64,000 nt of DNA from Bipolaris cookei (lineage: Eukaryota; Ascomycota; Dothideomycetes; Pleosporales; Pleosporaceae): assembly GCA_002286855.1 (NCBI GenBank), contig NRSV01000005.1, positions 783,190-847,189 on the forward strand, given 5' to 3'. A model generated the notes under the pieces. That model had not been told where the DNA came from, made no database searches, and saw only the letters and a program-made list of their open reading frames with translations. Both the position numbers and the translations under genes were made by a program. Positions 33,874 to 46,788 of the stretch are shown piece after piece (positions within the stretch are counted from its first letter, which is position 1; every line of letters starts with the position of its first letter).

Positions 33874-36800
33874 ATGCCGGCCGGACTGGACTTCACAGAA
33901 GCAGAAGCCATCACCGAAGACGAAAACACAGACTGTTCGCAGCCAGACTCAGCATCTGTCGAACACACTAGCGAGCATCATGCAGCCGATACTTACGTTA
34001 AAACAGAACGTGACCGCGAAATTCATGAACTCGTCCGCAAATTCACCTCACAATCAGAGCAACACGGTGCGAGGGGATCGCCTTTGTCTGATGATGTTCA
34101 CCCACGGCTAGATCCCAAGAGTGAACAGTTTCGTGCGAAGGACTGGGCCCAAGCATTCTACAACTTGCGCTACAGCGGCGAAGAAACGATTCCTCGTGTT
34201 GCAGGGGTTGCCTTTAGAAATCTAAATGTATGGGGCATGGGATCCCCTACAGACTTTCAGTCTACAGTCGGCAATATGATACTGAAGTTGCCTTCGCTAT
34301 TTGGAAAAGGCACGAAGAAGATTGAGATTTTGCGCGACCTTGATGGGTTGCTATTACCTGGAGAGCAACTATGCGTTCTTGGCCCACCAGGGTATGTTGA
34401 ACCTTGAATTTCTCGTTAGAGGTTGCAGCTAATATGTTCCAGATCTGGATGTTCTACATTACTCAAGACTATCGCGGGTGAGACTCATGGTTTCCAGGTT
34501 AGCCCTGAGTCACACCTCAACTATCAGGGCCTCTCAGCCAAAGAGATGAACACTTCTTTTCGAGGAGAGGCCGTCTACATAGCAGAGGTTGACGCCCACT
34601 TTCCTCAGCTCAGCGTTGGCAATACACTCTATTTCGCTGCTCTTGCCCGTGCCCCGCGTCAGATTCCTGGTGGCGTCAGTAGGGAACGCTACGCTAAGCA
34701 TCTCCGCGATGTAAGTCCTTTTACTAAAGAGATAGATAGCCCCCTACTAACGCTTTCAAGGTTGTGATGGCTATGTATGGCATCTCGCATACAGTCAACA
34801 CCCGCGTTGGTAATGACTTTGTGCGAGGTGTGAGTGGTGGCGAACGCAAGAGAGTGACGATTGCTGAGGCTTCTCTCAGTTTTTCGCCTCTACAGCTGTG
34901 GGATAACTCTACACGTGGATTGGATTCCGCGAACGCAGTAGAGTTCTGTAAGACACTCAGAACACAATGCGACGTCTTTGACACATCTACTTGTGTCGCC
35001 ATCTATCAAGCTCCACAAGCTGCTTATGAGGTATATATTTCTACTTAACTATCGCCAGAAAATGACTGATTGTTTATAGCTCTTCGACAAGGTGACGGTT
35101 CTATATGAGGGTCGCCAGATCTACTTTGGCCCAGCAAGCGAAGCGCGTGCCTATTTCGAGCGCCTTGGATTCGAATGTCCTGCATCACAGACTACCCCGG
35201 ATTTTCTGACTTCGATGACATCTCCTTCTGAGCGCCGTATCAGAAAAGATTTCGAAAACAGGACGCCCCGAACGTCGGATGACTTTGCTCAATGCTGGAA
35301 GACGAGTCCCGAAAGACAGCAGCTGCTGAGGGCGATCGAAGACTTCGACAAAAGCTACCCACTCCAAGGCGAACAGCGTAATCTCTTTGCATTATCAAGG
35401 CAGAAGGAAAAGTCTAGCAATCAGCGTCAGAGCTCTCCATATACACTTTCCTACTGGAGGCAAGTTCGTCTTTGTATGTGGAGAGATGTGCAAAGAATCA
35501 AGAATGACCCGAGTGTCTCGTTGATAATGCTTGCTGTAAACTTTACTGAAGCAATTATCGTCTCCAGTATCTTTTTCAACTTGCCCGAAACTACTGCGTC
35601 TTTCTTCAAGCGAGGAGGAGTCATATTCATGGTCGTAAGTCCACCTCTTTTATGGATGAATGAAGAGGTTTACTCACTGTTCTAGATCCTACTCAACGCT
35701 TTCAGTAGTATGTTAGAGATTATGAATCTCTACGCCAAACGAACGATCATTGAGAAGGTAAGCTATGTCATTCTACTTATCCATGAACACTGGGAGTTGA
35801 TAATTTCCTCAGCACAACCATTATGCACTATATCATCCCAGCGCCGAAGCACTAGCTTCAATGATCGTGGACATTCCGTACAAGATTGTAAACTGCATTT
35901 CCATCACCACCACACTCTACTTCATGGCCAACCTCCGTCGAGATGCCGGCTCATTCTTCTTCTTTCTTCTCATCGGGTTCACTACTGCTCTGTCCATGAG
36001 CATGTTCTTCCGACTAATTGCTTCGATGACCAAGACTCTCGCACAGGCCTTCGCACCAAGTTCCCTTATCCTTTTGATGCTGGTTCTCTACACCGGCTTT
36101 CCTCTACCCATTCCTTATATGCAGTCGTGGATAGGCTGGGTGCGATACATCAACCCTGTATCGTATGGATTTTCGAGCGTGATGAGCAATGAGTTCAACG
36201 GTCGAACGTTTGGCTGTTCGTCATTCGTTCCATCCGGGCCATCCTACGAGAACGTTACACTGGAGCAGCGCGCATGCGCTGTCCAAGGTTCACGACCTGG
36301 TGAGGGCTTTGTCAGTGGTACCGCATACGTCGAGACTGCATTTCAATACAATTTCAGCGAGCGGTGGCGAAATTATGGCATACTTGTGGTTATCACTTTC
36401 GTACTCTTCGTCGCCCACCTAGTTATGAGCGAACTGGTTGCTTCTGAGCGCTCCAAGGGCGAGGTTCTGGTATTCCGTCGATCCAAGATGAAGAAGATGG
36501 CCAAGCGTCAGAGTACGGACGAAGAGGCGGGTGGTGCAACTGCCCATGAAGGCGAGAAGATTAGCCGCAGCAACAGCTCTAATCTGGAAGTGCAGGAGCA
36601 AGTCTCAATCTTCCACTGGGAAAAGGTTACCTATGAAGTGCAGATCAAGGGCGAAACGCGCAAGATTCTTGATGATGTTGACGGATACATCAAGCCCGGG
36701 ACTCTCACAGCTCTTATGGTATGCATATATTTACAGAAGGCCAGGATCCAGCTAACAACTACTTAGGGAGTATCTGGTGCAGGCAAGACTACACTACTTG

Positions 36801-38637
36801 ATGTACTGGCCAGCCGAACTACCATGGGTGTTATAGGTGGTGATATCTTCGTAGACGGCCGACGACGAGACGAGTCCTTCCAACGACAAACGGGCTACTG
36901 CATGCAACAAGACATTCATCTGGATACATCGACTGTACGAGAAGCTCTAGAGTTCTCTGCTTTACTGAGACAGCCGCCGGAATATGGACGTGAAGAGAGA
37001 TTGGCATATGTTGACCACGTCATCCAGCTCTTGGATATGGAACAGTATGCAGATGCCGTTGTTGGTGTTCCGGGATCAGGACTCAATGTAGAGCGTAAGT
37101 TTAACAGCTCTTTGTGTTTTCATTACCGAGATATATACTGACTGCATCAGAACGCAAACGTCTAACCATTGGTGTTGAACTCGCTGCCCGTCCGAAACTG
37201 CTCCTCTTCCTTGACGAGCCGACATCTGGTCTTGACTCACAGACGTCATGGTCTATCTGTGATCTCATGGAGAAGCTGACTAAAGACGGCCAAGCAATTC
37301 TGTGCACTGTACACCAGCCATCATCCCTTCTTTTCCAGCGATTCCACCGCCTCCTCTTACTCGCCAAAGGTGGACGTACAGTGTACTTTGGCGACATTGG
37401 GCGCGACTCCAATATACTCCTCAACTACTTCCAACGCAACGGCGCACCGGAATGTCCTCCTGGCGCAAACCCAGCCGAGTACATGCTTGAAGCAATTGGT
37501 GCGGCGCCCGGAGCCAAAACCGAGATCGACTGGCCTTCTGTCTGGAAAAGCAGTTCAGAGTACGAGCAACTCCAGATGGAATTGGCCAAGTTACGCCAGC
37601 TCGTCAACCAACCCTCCGCCGTCATGGGCGCCGCAAAAGGCAGCCACCAAGCCTTCGCCGCATCCTTCAAAGATCAACTCCGCGCCGTCGCTCTCCGCTG
37701 TGCCCAACAGTACTGGCGCACCCCCTCCTACATATACTCCAAAGCCATCCTAACCATCGGCTGCTCCCTCATGATCGGCTTCTCCTTCTTCAACAGCAAA
37801 AACACAATGCAAGGCCTGCAAAACCAAATGTTCGGCGTCTTCATCTTCCTCTTCGTCGTCATCCAGCTCATCTACCAAATCTTGCCTATGTGGATCTTGC
37901 AACGCACTCTCTACGAAGCGCGAGAGCGCCAATCGAAAACGTACGCCTGGCAGGCCTTTGTGCTGTCGAACATCGCAATCGAGATGTTCTGGAATGTTGT
38001 GATGGCGATTGCGTGCTTCTTCGCGTGGTACTATCCCGCGGGCTTGTATCGCAACGCCGAAGCTACGGACTCCGTCCACATCCGCAGTTTCCACACCTTA
38101 CTCATCATCATCGCTGTTTTCCTCTTCGCAAGTACGTTCACACACCTACTCATCGCTGGTGCTCCCAGCGAAGAAATTGCAGGAGCGTACGCGACGCTGC
38201 TGACAATTATGATGTATGCTTTCTGTGGCATTCTGGCTTCAAGAGATGATCTGCCGAAATTCTGGATGTTCATGTACCGCGTTAATCCGTTTACGTATCT
38301 TGCGTCGAGCTTTTTGGCTACGACGCTGGGACAGGCGCCAGCGTATTGTGCGAAGAATGAGTTTCAGACGTTCTTTGCGCCACAGGGGCAGACGTGCGGG
38401 GAGTACATGGCGAAGTATATAAGTGCGTCTGGGGGGTACCTAATAGATGCGAATGCGACTGAATGTAGGTTTTGTCAGTTGGATAATACGAACCAGTTTC
38501 TGAACAGGGTGCATGTGGATTGGAATACGAGGTGGAGGGACTTTGGGCTCTTGTGGGTGTATGTTGTGTTTAACATTGGGGCTGCGGTGCTTTTATATTG
38601 GGCATTCCGTGTGCCCAAGGGGAAAAAGAGGCAGTAG
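33874..38637 (+). CDS. Full-size PDR-type ABC transporter (ABCG)
   Basis: Eight exons: 33874-34391, 34443-34710, 34761-35030, 35080-35634, 35686-35757, 35813-36718, 36767-37094, 37151-38637; 4,404 nt, 1,467 aa, all phases consistent. The layout is NBD1-TMD1-NBD2-TMD2. NBD1 has the PDR-typical degenerate Walker A GPPGSGCST (Cys for Lys), signature VSGGERKR, and LQLWDNSTRGLDSA as Walker B/D-loop. NBD2 has the canonical Walker A GVSGAGKTT, a degenerate signature LNVEQRKRLTIGVELAA, and LLLFLDEPTSGLDSQ. TMD2 carries the extracellular Cys cluster (CAKNEF...TCGEY...CRFCQL) common in this subfamily. These pumps export drugs, plant defence compounds or metabolites at the plasma membrane. The start is the first ATG; an upstream in-frame TTG was ignored. 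Confidence 0.95.
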
Positions 38638-38896
38638 ATTTTTTTCCCTTTAGTTCCGAAGAGTTTAGACCTTAAACCTTAGCCTAGTATTGCTATAATG
38701 TGTAATTCATCAAATATGGAGAGAGAAAATGGTCTTGTTGTATTTACTTGACGTTTAGTCAATTTTCAAAAAAGGTTCTTACAAGAAATATAAATCGAAG
38801 ATGCTACACTTCCGCATTGCTCCCAGCGCTACAAAGACGCATTACGCATGACTGAGCGATGACACATTTCCAGCATCATGCCTAGCGCGCAGCTAC

Positions 38897-39759
38897 CTAG
38901 CACGTAGCTACCGACCCCGAGAACTTGCAAGCGCTCGACGGGCCCGTTGATACGGAATCCGGCTCATTGCCAGGCGTCGTTCCCTTGAACTCTTCGCAAA
39001 TCTCCTTGACACCCGTAGCACAAGTAGCTGAGTCAATTGTAGCCGAGTCACCAAAGTTTGAGTTGATACCCGCAAGCAGCTTTCCGTTTGACGCTTTCAC
39101 GCCCTTGATAACGACGTGGCGCTCGGCGCTCTCCTTGCAGTTGCCGCAGGCGCGATAGAGTTTGCCAAAGTTGTCAACGGTGAAGTTTTCGATTGTGACG
39201 GTGCCTTTGCCGTTGTGCTGGATTACTTTGTCTTCTGCGGCTGTGGCGCCGCCTCCGATGACTGTGGGTCGGTGTTAGCTATACCCTTTTTTTATTCTTC
39301 TTCTTCTTCTTTCTTCCTTGCTTGAATGAAGCAAGTAGGGAGGTTGAACGTACCAGTAGCGTCACCGTCACCCTTGAGTGTCAAAGCATCTTCACATACA
39401 GACACCCACCACACATTCTCTATCGTGCAAGAACCCTCGCAGTGCACACCCTCAATCTGGTCCTTACCAATGATAGCGTTCTTGAGCGTAGCACCGTCCT
39501 TGAGCAGGAAAACGGCGTCAGAGTTACCGCCCTCGGCTTGGCCAGTGCAAGAGACGCCGCGGCCGTATGTCTTGAGGCCTCCGTCAAAGACACCGGTAAT
39601 TTCTTTGGGCTCGGAGAAGGTCTCGGTGCCATTTCCCTGGGGCACAGGCAGCGAGCCTCGTTTCATCATTGCGTAAAAGTTTCGGGGGTAGATGCGAGCT
39701 GGGCCGGCCGAGGCGGCGAGGGCGAAACCCAGGATAGAGGCAGCGATGGAAGTCTTCAT
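38897..39759 (-). CDS. Pectate lyase, PL3 family, secreted
   Basis: Two exons, 39759-39354 and 39261-38897, 771 nt (256 aa), split by a 92-nt intron. A signal peptide spans roughly residues 1-18 (MKTSIAASILGFALAASA). The mature part shows PL3 landmarks: DGGLKTYGRGVSCTGQAEGG, DGATLKNAIIGKDQIEGVHC, CTIENVWWVSVCEDALTLKG, and past the intron HNGKGTVTIENFTVDNFGKLYRACGNC. The many paired cysteines match the disulphide-rich small PL3 beta-helix. These enzymes cleave polygalacturonate by calcium-dependent beta-elimination outside the cell. It is convergent with the PDR transporter, with about 260 bp between stops. Confidence 0.93.
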
Positions 39760-42068
39760 CTCGATAGTGGTTTTGAGCGTAAAAAAAGTTCAGAAGTATC
39801 TAGTTTGGAAGGAGTGCAGCTGGGTTCGTCTAGCGAAGAAGGTGCGTCAAGCACAGAAACAGAAAACAGGAACTGAAGGAGTGTGGGGTGTGGAGGACTC
39901 GTACTGGCTCAATCAAGAGAGTTGGCTTTCTAGAAGTACGTCTACGCAGTCCCTCTTATACTGCGTACCCACTTCTTCATCTCCCCAATGTGTTCTCGAA
40001 TACCCACAGCATGTTTTGTTAATAAGAAAATGTTTTCTGTACTGGGATCTGCGTATAAAGTGGCTTCGTAATCACCCCACTGCTCAATGTGAGCCATGAA
40101 ACCATGTTTTGACGATCAAGACGGTAAAATCGAAGGTCGATCACCATGTCGCAGGACTATTCATGGTCGCCTTGGCGGAAATGCTCATTTGTTCGAAACA
40201 CAGCGCGCGGAGGTAGTTAGCCCGGCTGCGGGTGGCGTTTATCACCCTGATCACGCCCGTTTCGGATGGAATCTGCCAAGATGGGAATTTGTCGTTGCAT
40301 TGATGCTTGTGCTCGTTTAGGTGTACCTTCTTGATAGGGATAGTAATGCTTATGTGATTAAAGAAAGGCATCTTAGTGTGTACATCCTATGTGTTGCATG
40401 TATACGCAAGCGTCAGCGCAAAATGCATGTATTCCTACCGATATTCCGTAATTCATCGTAGATGCGAAAATAATCGTGTAACCCTTCTTTGACTCCGCGG
40501 CATTGATAACCAGTGCAACACGATGTTCTCAAACACGCCATTTCGCAAAGCCACTCCGGGCTGCATTTTAGGTGCTGACTGAAATAGGTACCGTGCAGTT
40601 GGAATGTGGAAGAATGGTGTTCGCGATCGAATCCTTGACAAAAGCAGGGGAAAGCAGCAGGGATTGCGATCAGCGTCGTGATAACGGGCAGGCAAGTTTG
40701 ACGATGATCTATGAGCGAAAAGAAAACCTGGGCCGGATTGGAACAAAGTTCTGCACGGCGTAAAATGCACTTTTTTGCCTAACAATACACCAACGTGTTA
40801 GAGCACTGCTATGACCATACTACGCGTGATCAAATGGTCGTTTCAACCAGGTATCAAAATAGGCGTTTATGCTATACGTGACGCTCGAGCAAGAGTGTGG
40901 TGGAGTGGAGATGTGGAGTATATTGTCGTCAGCTGGGACTGTGCACTCCTTGGCTTGGGCCGCCCGTGTATGACGAACTGCACCGAAAAGCTTGGTTTCG
41001 TATCCGTGATAGCAAAGCTAAATTTCTCCTATCCTAGCTCTAGCTTTGGCTGTACCCTTTCCCTATCAGCCCATCTGAAATTGCGACGCGTGTACGAGGG
41101 CGCGGACGTTGGGACTAGAGAAAAGGGTCTCGTTCGCAACGTCATCTACGTAAGTTGGCTAGAGTGAAAATAGGATCATGCTATGTTTGCAGCAAGATAA
41201 ATTAGCGCGCATACATCTGCCGCTCTTCGCAGTGATTCCTGGGACTGGTAAAGATACAAGGCATTGAGCGGTAAGTGAAACATCGATTCAACCTGAAGAT
41301 TCCCTGCCCGAAGTTTACCCGTTTATGGACTTGGGATCTATCCATTACCTGAGGCTGTGGGGTCACTAGGATCTGAGGGAACTCGATATCCTAGCGATGA
41401 TTTCCTTGCAGAGAACATCTATACAATATGATATTTCTATCTAAAAAATTGGACATCTTGAGTCAACTGAGATAACTAATAGGGTATCCTGTAGCTTGAG
41501 TGTGGCTCAAGTGGCAACTGGTGTGGCGTCAGCTGTGGCTTTACCCCAACTATAGCATCTTTCCTGCTGTAGTTAAGCCGAGGTTCATTAGGTAACATAA
41601 TGGGAAAGACAAAGGCAACAACAATGCCTCGATTCCATCCTCTGGCTCCTAACGTGCATCACACAAGAAACAATCACACAATCCGAATCTTGTCGAGAAA
41701 AAGAGACGGTAATTATATTCTTGTGTGCTGCCTGAACATAGAGAAAAAAAAGCAAGACAAGACAAGCTCTATGTGTAAGACAAAAGGAGATACAGTTGAT
41801 GGAGACTACGTGATAGCATCTCCTTCTACACATACTCCCGGATCTGTGGTATCTTTCATGCCGCACCCACAACCTCTCTGTTAATGTTCAATCACACCAC
41901 AACGCCCTACTCCGAATTTCCATTATGGAAGATCAAGCAACTGACTGCGGGAATCAGGATACGCCCGTCTGGATCTAAAATGTTCGATAAACATAGGAAA
42001 AAAATACCACCCGTAATGCCAGTCATAACGCCGTTAATACACAAAATACAGAGGCCATAAGCTAATAC
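39760..42068. other. Intergenic region between PL3 and the Sir2 gene
   Basis: About 2.3 kb carrying the PL3 promoter and the 3' flank of the Sir2 gene. Short frames (for example 40811-41167 on plus) lack recognisable domains. No repeats or RNA genes were noticed. Confidence 0.45.
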
Positions 42069-43602
42069 TCATGCCGGTTCGTTAATATGGTTATTTGTCG
42101 TAGTCGTCACTGGGGTGCAAGCCTTGACTGTGGAAATGTGATCCATGTCGTCAGTAAGAGTGACGTCAACTGTCTGGCCCTCGGGTATCATTTTGTGGTT
42201 GAGTTGCCAACCCGCACGACGGGCAAGCTCGGCCACTACTACATCGCAATCACCAAGGAGGTTGATGTCGAAGTTGATGTGGTGAATGGGATCTCGTGAG
42301 ATGTATATCTGCGGAATGTCGCGGGGCAGGAAGTTGGGTATCTCAGACACAGGAGCGACCTTCATGCTCGTGCCCATTACAATCACCAAATCTACCTTGT
42401 CCTTGTCCACATCCTTTAGCCGATCGAAGAAATCATTGGGAAGGGCTTCACCGAAGAAGGTAATATCTGGCTTCATGATGCCCGGCTGGGGGATGTCAAA
42501 GGCGCCATCGGATTCGGAGTCTTCATCGCTCGATCGTTTCTTCCTACTGCCATTGGCGTTGGATTGACGTTTGCGTTTCTTGCTGGGTTGGGCTGCGATT
42601 TCATCCTTGCAGCGCTGACACTCAGCAGGCCGCTGTGCGCGCACATCGTCGAAGATGACCTCACCCGGTACCTTGAACTTGCATTTCCGACATGTCGCAG
42701 TGGCCCAGGAACCGTGGCACTGGATAAGCTTATCCTTGCGTATGCCCGCGTGTGCTTCGACATTATCAATATTTTGAGTGTAGTTAGTGAGCAGCTTTTC
42801 CTTATCCTGGAGTAGGCGTATGAACTCGTGCGTAGGCGTCCATTTTTCGAGGTCGGGTATAATGTCGCCGGCAAGTGCATAAAAGGTGCGAGGATTCTCG
42901 TCAAAGTTGTGAATATCAAAGACCTCCTCGGGCTCGTCGTAGCCCATCTGCAATAGTCGCGAGTAGAAACCTGTGTTCTTGGAGCGAAAGTCGGGGATGC
43001 CGAGGCTCGTCGAGATGCCTGCGCCGGTGATGACCATAATGTTCTTGCGCTCCAGCAGCAGTTTCGCAGCGTCATCAATGGTCTTGTACTGCTCGAGGCG
43101 GGGGCGCTTGTTGAGCTCGCGGTTGATGGCCAGGCCAAGCAACTGGTAGAAGTTCTCGTCGGGCGCTTCTTCGAGGAACTTGGGTATCCTGACGCCAAAC
43201 GCAGTACACAGCTTGCGCGCCGTCATCTTCTCGCTGGTGATGTTCTCCATGACAAACTGGCTGGCGCCAACCTCGTGCAGTCGCTGGCGCAGTCGGCGCG
43301 CCTCGTCAGCAGTACACACATCTTTGCCTATACAAACCGTCAATAGCTGTGGCCAACGCCACATAAGGGTCAAGCTCACCGTCATTGGAGTACTCGAAGG
43401 CTTCAACCTCATCCAGGATCTCCTCGTACAGCGAAGCCGAATCCCACACGCCACCATCCTCGTCGTCGTGATCAGGCGCAGGCGCGTCCTCTTCTTTGGG
43501 TTTGGTCGCGCCCCCCGCTGTATGTTCCGCCTTGCCAGACGGGGCAGGGGGCGGGGCGGAATCGTGGACAGCAACGGGTCCCTCTGAGGCGTGGGCAGCC
43601 AT
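42069..43602 (-). CDS. Sir2-family NAD-dependent protein deacetylase
   Basis: Two exons, 43602-43380 and 43327-42069, 1,482 nt (493 aa); the 52-nt intron interrupts an acidic leader and joins EYSND to GKDVCTADEA. The sirtuin core is complete: GAGISTSLGIPDFRS (NAD binding), the TQNIDN motif, catalytic His in QCHGSW, zinc ligands CRKC and CQRC, and KPDITFFGEALP, followed by MGTSMKVAPVSEIPN. A basic/acidic insert after the second zinc pair (PSKKRKRQS, RKKRSSDEDSESD) looks like a nuclear-localisation segment. Spacing resembles the Sir2/Hst1 class of histone deacetylases that silence chromatin. The first ATG is used; an upstream TTG-started frame was not. Confidence 0.93.
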
Positions 43603-44077
43603 GGTGTCGTTTTCCCGTGCGCGCTCGCTGTCAGCCAATGTAACTCGGCGAGAGTGGAGGAGAAAAGGTGGTCAGATGGGTGAGTTGGGGAGCCTTGGCG
43701 CTAGGCCGGTTTGGGCGATACGGAGATGGCCGCATTTTGATTGTTGTTTGCACACCATTCTTCCGATGCACCGCCGCGGAGACTCGTTGCCGTCTCCTTC
43801 GCTAATCTCATGCCACCACAGCATGCAGCATCTTGCAAAAGATTTCTTCGTGCGAGCTGCATCCATTCACGCAGCCGTTCGAGACTGGGGAAATACAGAC
43901 AAATCACAGCCCAGGATATGCAGCTTTCGCCGTCTTGACATGCTCATTGGTGGCATGCAGCCCCCTTCCGGCAACAATGCTACATGTCACTTCTTCGTGT
44001 ATCGTCTAGTATAAGGCATTCAGCTTTTCGAAAAAGAATCGCGGGGCTTCCTACTCTTCATCTTGCTTCTATCGCTC

Positions 44078-45142
44078 ATGATGACTTTGTTTGCTGCTTC
44101 TGCGACTGAACTGGTCCAGCGTCCACCTGCACTTGATCACAGGTTGCACAAGACTGCCGTGACAGTCTACCAACAGCCTTTGTTACGCATAGCCTCGTCT
44201 GGTTTGCCTCACTGCGGGGCACCAACAACATACTCTACGGATCAGTTGAGTGAAACAATCTGTGTGCCTTGCCCCGAGCGGCTAGCGACACTTCCAGTCG
44301 AGATAGTCAACCGCATACTTTCGGACCTCATCCACCCACATTGTCGTCTACCAGGCCTTACTGAAACTCAGAGTCGATATGGCTTCACAGAGAAGCAGAA
44401 ACGCAGCATCAAGGATAAAGAGGATCTGACTCAGCCTGGAGATACTGATCGCTGGGCTGCCGATATATTCTCCTTATGCCTGATCTCGCACCCCTTCAAT
44501 GCCCTAGCTTTGACATCCCGGGCATTTCATAGGTTGGTTGAAAGCTTCTGTGCACATCTGGTCCGTCGATGCAACAGTACCATGTTCAACCTTCCCTTCG
44601 CCCATCTTGACAAGTACGGTTCCAACTGTGTCTATCCAGACCTCAGTGGCATCGTGTACCGGCGACTATGGCTGCAACATGCCCCGCGCAAGTGTGTCTA
44701 TTGTCAGGCAACACTGGATTGCTATCCCTTTATAACTGTAAATCGTCTTCTCACTGCCTGTAGAGACTGCTTTTACCGTCAAACCATGGTATGCATTCCC
44801 TTAAATTGATCTTGTAAGAGCCACACGACTAAGCAGCAGGCGCAGACCACCGATGAAGTGGAAAGGCAGTACCACCTCTCGCCTGCTGCCCTTACCTCAA
44901 ATCGAATTAGAGGCAACAAATCGCCGTGGGTCTTGCGAGTCGATGTGGAGGCTTTGGCCCTACAACTTTACCGCACACGAGGATTTCATGACGCTCATCC
45001 AGAGCAGTTTGATAGGCCATGTTCAATATGTGCCATCGCCAGGTTTACGCACCAACGTGAAGTCGATAAGCCACAACCGAGCAAGAATATTACAGCCCGC
45101 CAGGCTGAAAGGAGGGCAAGGATGCGCTCAATGCGGTCGTGA
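44078..45142 (+). CDS. F-box protein with Cys pairs, function unknown
   Basis: Two exons, 44078-44788 and 44837-45142 (338 aa), joined over a 48-nt intron; using the alternative AG three bases upstream would add one Gln. Residues about 65-85 (ERLATLPVEIVNRILSDLI) fit an F-box N-terminus, and ALTSRAFHRLVESF matches its later helices, although they are separated by an insert. Cys pairs (CVYCQ, CRDC, CSIC) near the C-terminus may bind zinc. F-box proteins bring substrates to SCF ubiquitin ligases. The substrate is unknown, and the family match is to the F-box only. The start could be either of two adjacent ATGs. Confidence 0.7.
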
Positions 45143-45654
45143 CCCGAAGTAGAGCAGAACGTTGGCGATCCTATTCTCTTTTTTACTTTCTTTTAGTATA
45201 TGAAGGAATTTTTGTTCTTTGATCATTCACTGAATGGAAAAAGAACTTCCGTAACGTAGATGTGTTCACAGATCTTCTCCGCTACGAACTAGGGTTATAA
45301 GTTAGATTTGATTTTCTTCTCTTACTTTTCTCCAACATAATTTTGGTGCTGGAGGCGGAAGAGGTAAAAGTTTCATTGCTGCAATCCTGAAGATCAATTG
45401 ACTTGTAATCACCTACTCTATATAGTGATGGCGAGAGCATGTGAGGAAAACAGATCAGGTTAGTTTGGTGATTCCAAAGAGGCGCAAAGTGGGGTGAAGT
45501 TGACTGTGGGGTACTCACATGCTAGCGCACCGCGCTAAGCATAACGCGTTTTCTTCGCAATGGACGCGATTGCCCCACATTCACGCACTATCAAGACATC
45601 AAACGCCGTTATTCGCACTCCATATCCAGAACAAGCCTTGGTATAGGCTACAAA
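45143..45654. other. Intergenic region between F-box gene and RPP40
   Basis: About 510 bp holding the F-box terminator region and the RPP40 promoter. Nothing else was recognised; a minus-strand frame at 45282-45518 begins with GTG and has no domain. Confidence 0.45.
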
Positions 45655-46788
45655 ATGCTTGATATCCATCGCCCTGATCCCGCACACGACACAAAGGTTT
45701 ACTTTTCACACAGCATTCTACCGTCCTATGTTGATCCACAAAATGTCTCCACCAAAAAGAAGCCATTCTCTGCATTGAACAAGCAAAAATACAGCCACAC
45801 CATCGACTTGATATTTCCGGAAGAAATCTATGAGCTTTTAAAAGATGGATTGCAGCGGGGCGATGGCCCAGCGAGAGCACGGTACGCGCGAGTACATATG
45901 AAGCTCGGAGAAATCCTAGAAAAGGAATTCCTGGACGGGTACATCAAGCAAGGAAACATTGCGATGCTTAGTGAAGGCCGACCGCTTGTCGATGATCGTT
46001 TTGATCTATACGAGGGTATCCTCCGCATGGAGCTCACACGTCCGACGTATGAACGATGCGGTTTGCATGGCACACCGATTGAAGACGGCGGGAAGAAGCA
46101 TCAAAAGCAACGGTGGATCGTCGAGTACGACTTGCGCGCTAATTCGGCCAAGCATGGCAAGAGTGGCTTCTCAAGACTAGAATGGGCATGCAAGAATGTT
46201 CTCAATCATTCGCTTACTTGGCTGTTTTATAACTTCAATCCTTCGTCTGCGGAGTCGCTGACTGAAAGAAAAGAAATCATTTCCAAACACTCACCCTGGT
46301 TACATGACATTGTACCTGAGCAGTCGAGCTTGCGGGAGGTGCTTGTGCCGCACTTTTCCCCTGGCGACCTTGCAGGCTTGTACGCTGAGGAAGATGCGCT
46401 TGGCTTATTGGAATACCTCCACATGCTCAGTCTCAATTCGCCGCGCGTCAGAAAAGGGGACGACATAAATCACCACCTATCACGATACGAGGTCCCGGAT
46501 TTTGGTAAAGGCGTCGGGTCATGTCATATGGTTGTCGTGCGCTGGAAGGGGTTTATACCTCCGGCTTTCGTTCGCAGTCTCTTCCTTGCAATTCGCAAAG
46601 ATGCGTTCAAAAACAAAAAGAGGGAAAATGGAGCGCAAGGAGACGTCAGTATGGAAGAAAGTAGTATTGTCAAAGGAAGTGAAGGACAGTGGTTTGCTAT
46701 GAGCGCAAGTGGTTTCGGGGGCACGAATTCCTGGACAGTCATGCAGTTTGCAGATCGGCAGACACTGACATGGGAGGTGGAGACCTAG
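45655..46788 (+). CDS. RNase P/MRP subunit Rpp40
   Basis: Intronless, 377 aa, starting MLDIHRPDP. It matches the fungal Rpp40 layout: VYFSHSILPSYVDPQN, KQKYSHTIDLIFPEEIYELL, LGEILEKEFLDGYIKQGNIA, LSEGRPLVDDRFDLYEGILR, YERCGLHGTPI, and the C-terminal GSCHMVVVRWKGFIPPAFVR. Rpp40 is a protein component of nuclear RNase P (tRNA 5' maturation) and RNase MRP. The length is normal for fungal members. The start is the first ATG and its local sequence resembles family N-termini. I rate this from remembered family patterns. Confidence 0.85.
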   Translation: MLDIHRPDPAHDTKVYFSHSILPSYVDPQNVSTKKKPFSALNKQKYSHTIDLIFPEEIYELLKDGLQRGDGPARARYARVHMKLGEILEKEFLDGYIKQGNIAMLSEGRPLVDDRFDLYEGILRMELTRPTYERCGLHGTPIEDGGKKHQKQRWIVEYDLRANSAKHGKSGFSRLEWACKNVLNHSLTWLFYNFNPSSAESLTERKEIISKHSPWLHDIVPEQSSLREVLVPHFSPGDLAGLYAEEDALGLLEYLHMLSLNSPRVRKGDDINHHLSRYEVPDFGKGVGSCHMVVVRWKGFIPPAFVRSLFLAIRKDAFKNKKRENGAQGDVSMEESSIVKGSEGQWFAMSASGFGGTNSWTVMQFADRQTLTWEVET

